A DNA stretch of 64,000 nucleotides from Aquibacillus koreensis. GTDB taxonomy: Bacteria; Bacillota; Bacilli; Bacillales; Amphibacillaceae. The stretch is taken from NCBI RefSeq assembly GCF_025154055.1, contig NZ_JAOALK010000058.1:1-64000 (forward strand). Reading direction: 5' to 3'. This document shows, piece by piece, positions 61,317 to 64,000 of the stretch (position 1 is its first letter; each line of letters opens with the position of its first letter). Position numbers and translations under genes: made by a program. The notes under the pieces were generated by a model. It saw nothing but the letters and a program-made list of their open reading frames with translations, made no database searches and was not told the DNA's origin.

Positions 61317-62168
61317 TTATCTTTCTTTTTTCATCTCCGATTCATGCCAAGAGCCTAATACTAATTTCGAAAATAAACTTACTAGTAAGAAGAACACAAT
61401 CCCTAAAATAGAAGCTGCAATACCACAAGCAAATAAGTATGGAATTTCCATCGTCGTTGATGCTACTGTAATCGCGTAGCCTAGACCACCGTCACCTCCC
61501 CCAATCCCCGCGATATATTCACCTACAATGGCACCAATGATCGCCAGTGTACAAGATATTTTTAGACCCGCAACAATGTACGGAAGCGCCGCCGGAATAC
61601 GAATTTTCCACATAATTTGCCACTTGGAAGCTTTATATAAGCTGAGTAAATCTATCATGCTGCGATCTGTGGCATTAAGTCCAATTAATGTATTGGACAA
61701 CATCGGGAAGAATCCAATTGTAAATGCAATAATGACAATGGCATTCATACCTGAACCAAACCAGATGACGATGATTGGAGCAATTGCCACGATTGGTATC
61801 GTTTGAAGTAAGATCGCATATGGGTATAGACTTCTTTCTAAGATCTTTGAGCTCGCCATAATAATGGCTGCCGATACACCAATCAATACACTAAACACAA
61901 ACCCGATGACAGATTCTAGTATCGTCGTTGTTGCCGAATTCACAAGTCTACTCCAATTCTCAATGGTTGCTGCGAGAACATCTGTCGGTTTCGGCATGAT
62001 ATACGGAGGAATCTGTAATAATAATGTGCCAAATTGCCAAATAAGCAGAAACAGAACAAGCGCAATAATTGGAGGTCCCCAGACAGACAGAATATTCAGA
62101 TTTATTTTTGTGGACCTAGCAGATGGTTTTTGCGTAACTTCCAGCTTTTCCGTTTGTATATTCTCCAC
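61317..62168 (-). CDS. ABC transporter permease (SsuC/ThiX type)
   Basis: 283 residues with six membrane segments and the EAA-like loop (DLLSLYKASKWQIMWKIRIPAALPYI). Partner of the binding protein and the ATPase at 63540. GGAGATAA lies before the ATG at 62168. Confidence 0.9.
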   Translation of the reverse strand: MENIQTEKLEVTQKPSARSTKINLNILSVWGPPIIALVLFLLIWQFGTLLLQIPPYIMPKPTDVLAATIENWSRLVNSATTTILESVIGFVFSVLIGVSAAIIMASSKILERSLYPYAILLQTIPIVAIAPIIVIWFGSGMNAIVIIAFTIGFFPMLSNTLIGLNATDRSMIDLLSLYKASKWQIMWKIRIPAALPYIVAGLKISCTLAIIGAIVGEYIAGIGGGDGGLGYAITVASTTMEIPYLFACGIAASILGIVFFLLVSLFSKLVLGSWHESEMKKER

Positions 62169-62183
62169 GTTATCTCCTCCTTT

Positions 62184-63533
62184 TTAGTTAACTAATTCCT
62201 CATGCTCCGGCTTAGGAATTTTACCTCTATTCAACAGATCATACGGATCATTTTCTTGCTTCAATTTCGTTATTTCTTCCATTCGTAAATTGTATCCACC
62301 AAAACCAAGATAGTACGTATGTGGATTGTTTATCATCACACCATTTGCTTCAAAAAAGGCAATGATTTCATAAAGCCTTTCCTTCGATTGATATATGATT
62401 ACAGGTAAAGAGGCTGGTGTCACTTTGCCATTTATTTTGATATATTCAAAATGAAATTGGACTTCATAACCAAAGCGATCACGAATTGCCTTCATTTGAT
62501 CAAAAACCTTCGACGTATCAAATCTCGCTTGTAAGTAAGTCATATTCTCTCCGTGTTTATGCGCCCATAAGGTTGCATGATTCCAAGTGAAATCTGATAC
62601 CTTCAGACCCTTGTGATACTTACTTGCCGGAATAGAAAAGCTAACTTCTCCTTTATGTTTTTGTATGAAATGGGACAATTCATCACCGTTTTGTTCATTT
62701 GTTTCCAACATTACAATCGACTTATTTTCAGGAAGAAACTTCTTTAACTGTTGAAAGTGTGATGGGATCGGCCATTCGCAGACGGAAACCAATCGTTTTA
62801 ATACAGCTTCTTCATGGGCTAATTCATCACTAAAAGTGACAGCCTGTTCAAACGTATCAAATGAGACAATATGTTGGGACCATTCGGTCTTTGGTTCAAT
62901 TGGCAATACAGCTTCGATCACAATTCCGGTAGTTCCATAATTATGGATATAATCTCTAACCGCATCCCCTTTTAACGTGAAGATTCGTGGTTGTTTTTCA
63001 ACGGTCATCACTGTTACTTCTAGTACATTGCCATCCCATAAATTTCCCCATCGAATGGAACCAATTCCTCCTGAACCACCACATAAGAAACCACCAACAG
63101 TCGATTTCATAAAAGTGCTTGGATAAATATGAAGTTCTTTTCCTTCCTTTCTTAGCGTTTTCTCTAACATCCCTAGACGAAGTCCTGATTGCACATGCAC
63201 TTCACCATCTCTTATTTGTAAAATTTGATCTAACTTTGTTAAATCAAGTACAATACCGCCATCTAGTGGAATCGCCTGCCCATAATTCCCTGTTCCAGCT
63301 CCCCTTGGTGTTAGTGGAATTCGATGTTCGACGGCAAATGTTACGACCGCTTTTAACGCATCCACTGTTGTTGGCTGCACCGCACAATCTGCTACTTTAT
63401 CCTTTAACTCCTCGTATAAAACTGGTGAATACCAATAGAAATCTTTCGATAACCGCTCTACCGCCGCTTCCTTCACAATGATTTGTTCCTCACCAATTAC
63501 CTGTTTCAGCTGATCGATCCACACCTTCATCAC
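62184..63533 (-). CDS. FAD-binding oxidoreductase (GlcD/FAD_binding_4 type) within the ABC operon
   Basis: 449 residues: FAD-binding PCMH-type motif TPRGAGTGNYGQAIPLDGGIV and STVGGFLCGGSGGIGSIRWG, with a C-terminal FAD-oxidase domain ending DPYDLLNRGKIPKPE. Related enzymes oxidise hydroxy-acids, but the context (nucleobase-type ABC genes on both sides, two deaminases) suggests a ring or ring-fragment oxidation. No Fe-S partner is seen. The start may be GTG 63533 or a GTG three codons later. Confidence 0.85.
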   Translation of the reverse strand: MMKVWIDQLKQVIGEEQIIVKEAAVERLSKDFYWYSPVLYEELKDKVADCAVQPTTVDALKAVVTFAVEHRIPLTPRGAGTGNYGQAIPLDGGIVLDLTKLDQILQIRDGEVHVQSGLRLGMLEKTLRKEGKELHIYPSTFMKSTVGGFLCGGSGGIGSIRWGNLWDGNVLEVTVMTVEKQPRIFTLKGDAVRDYIHNYGTTGIVIEAVLPIEPKTEWSQHIVSFDTFEQAVTFSDELAHEEAVLKRLVSVCEWPIPSHFQQLKKFLPENKSIVMLETNEQNGDELSHFIQKHKGEVSFSIPASKYHKGLKVSDFTWNHATLWAHKHGENMTYLQARFDTSKVFDQMKAIRDRFGYEVQFHFEYIKINGKVTPASLPVIIYQSKERLYEIIAFFEANGVMINNPHTYYLGFGGYNLRMEEITKLKQENDPYDLLNRGKIPKPEHEELVN

Positions 63534-63539
63534 TCCCAG

Positions 63540-64000
63540 TTAAAATTTTAAATCGTGTGATACTTGCGCAACGATGTCACTAAATTGATGTGTTGTTCTG
63601 ATTTCATCATTACGAGGAAATGCCAGTGGTACATCTACTGTAGAAGCAATCTTCCCAGGACTTGGTGTCATTACGGCAATTCGGGTAGATAAGTAAACTG
63701 CTTCAAATACGTTATGTGTGATAAATAACACCGTCATCTTTTGTTTTTCCCAAATACGTAAAAGTTCTGTTTGCAGACTTTGACGTGTAATTTCATCCAG
63801 CGCACCAAACGGTTCATCCATTAACAGTAGTTTCGGTTTTGCCACTAACGCTCTAGCAATCGAGACACGCATCCGCATTCCGCCTGATAATTGTCTTGGC
63901 AGTGATTTCGTATAATCTTCTAACCCTACAAGTTCTAATGCACGTAAGGCTTCTTGTTTCTTTTCCTGTTTAGACATTTTCTGAAATTCGAGCGGTAACA
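63540..64000 (-). CDS. ABC transporter ATP-binding protein (SsuB/ThiZ type), cut by window edge
   Basis: The visible C-terminal part (about 150 residues) has signature LSGGMRMRVSIARALVA, Walker B KLLLMDEPFGALD, and the H-loop LFITHNVFEAVYLS. The frame stays open through 64000, so the gene starts outside and the internal ATG at 63977 is not its start. It is the most upstream gene seen of the ABC operon. Confidence 0.9.
   Translation of the reverse strand, partial: LPLEFQKMSKQEKKQEALRALELVGLEDYTKSLPRQLSGGMRMRVSIARALVAKPKLLLMDEPFGALDEITRQSLQTELLRIWEKQKMTVLFITHNVFEAVYLSTRIAVMTPSPGKIASTVDVPLAFPRNDEIRTTHQFSDIVAQVSHDLKF

Noticed and set aside
60222-63977. Sulfonate (Ssu) or HMP (ThiXYZ) transporter
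   Set aside because: Same fold family, but no monooxygenase or thiamine genes or riboswitch are present and two deaminases are; left as unknown heterocycle.

Overview
The window looks like a chromosomal segment of a low-GC, endospore-forming Bacillaceae, probably halophilic or halotolerant and close to Oceanobacillus or Virgibacillus. The evidence is an AT-rich composition, AGGAGG-type ribosome sites with many TTG and GTG starts, an H-type small acid-soluble spore protein gene (sspH), a TnrA regulator with a perfect TnrA/GlnR box, a PucR-controlled purine cluster, a BCCT compatible-solute transporter and an ectoine hydrolase (DoeA). I see no phage, plasmid, rRNA or tRNA genes.

Layout. 0-2 kb: the end of an IS200/IS605 element abuts a LuxR-type regulator that has lost its N-terminus. 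2-9 kb: DUF4870 protein, a candidate 265-bp MITE, OsmC protein, glycerate kinase, a polar amino-acid ABC operon, a flavoprotein reductase, two tiny ORFs and an AEC carrier. 9-24 kb: a split Thr/Ser exporter, a split two-gene membrane system, MFS and MATE carriers, a ZIP-type transporter, an Lrp regulator with a YitT protein, amidase, thioredoxin-like protein, an HD-GYP phosphodiesterase and two FbpA-like small proteins. 24-33 kb: an ectoine-type catabolic operon under a PucR-family regulator, then tnrA divergent from a third FbpA-like gene. 34-49 kb: PhoD-like phosphatase, DegT aminotransferase, sspH, a YetF-like protein, a c-di-GMP-I riboswitch ahead of a 42-residue ORF, fhs, a BCCT transporter, a fused paralogue of the split membrane system, and alaR-alaT. 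49-57 kb: purine (ureide) catabolism. 57-64 kb: a nucleobase-like ABC uptake operon with two amidohydrolases of the cytosine deaminase family and an FAD oxidase, running off the right edge.

How the genes may work together. The purine cluster (hydroxyisourate hydrolase, OHCU decarboxylase, allantoinase, allantoate amidohydrolase, ureidoglycine-glyoxylate aminotransferase, PucR) takes 5-hydroxyisourate to glycine and ammonia; the urate-oxidising enzyme is not in the window. The neighbouring deaminase/ABC operon probably feeds in related ring compounds. The ectoine-type operon has DoeA but not the canonical DoeB or DoeD. An M20 deacetylase, a gamma-type PLP enzyme, an ACT-less homoserine dehydrogenase and an aldehyde dehydrogenase stand in their place, suggesting a transaminase-free route to aspartate. 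TnrA, PucR and a second PucR-family protein suggest a nitrogen-scavenging theme.

Non-coding structure is rich. Four intergenic arrays of different sequence share a repeat period of about 51-52 bp. A roughly 30-bp motif recurs beside most repeat loci. Two inverted pairs of structured elements have outer arms that differ between copies yet stay self-complementary. The left edge cuts the IS transposase and the right edge cuts the ABC ATPase gene.
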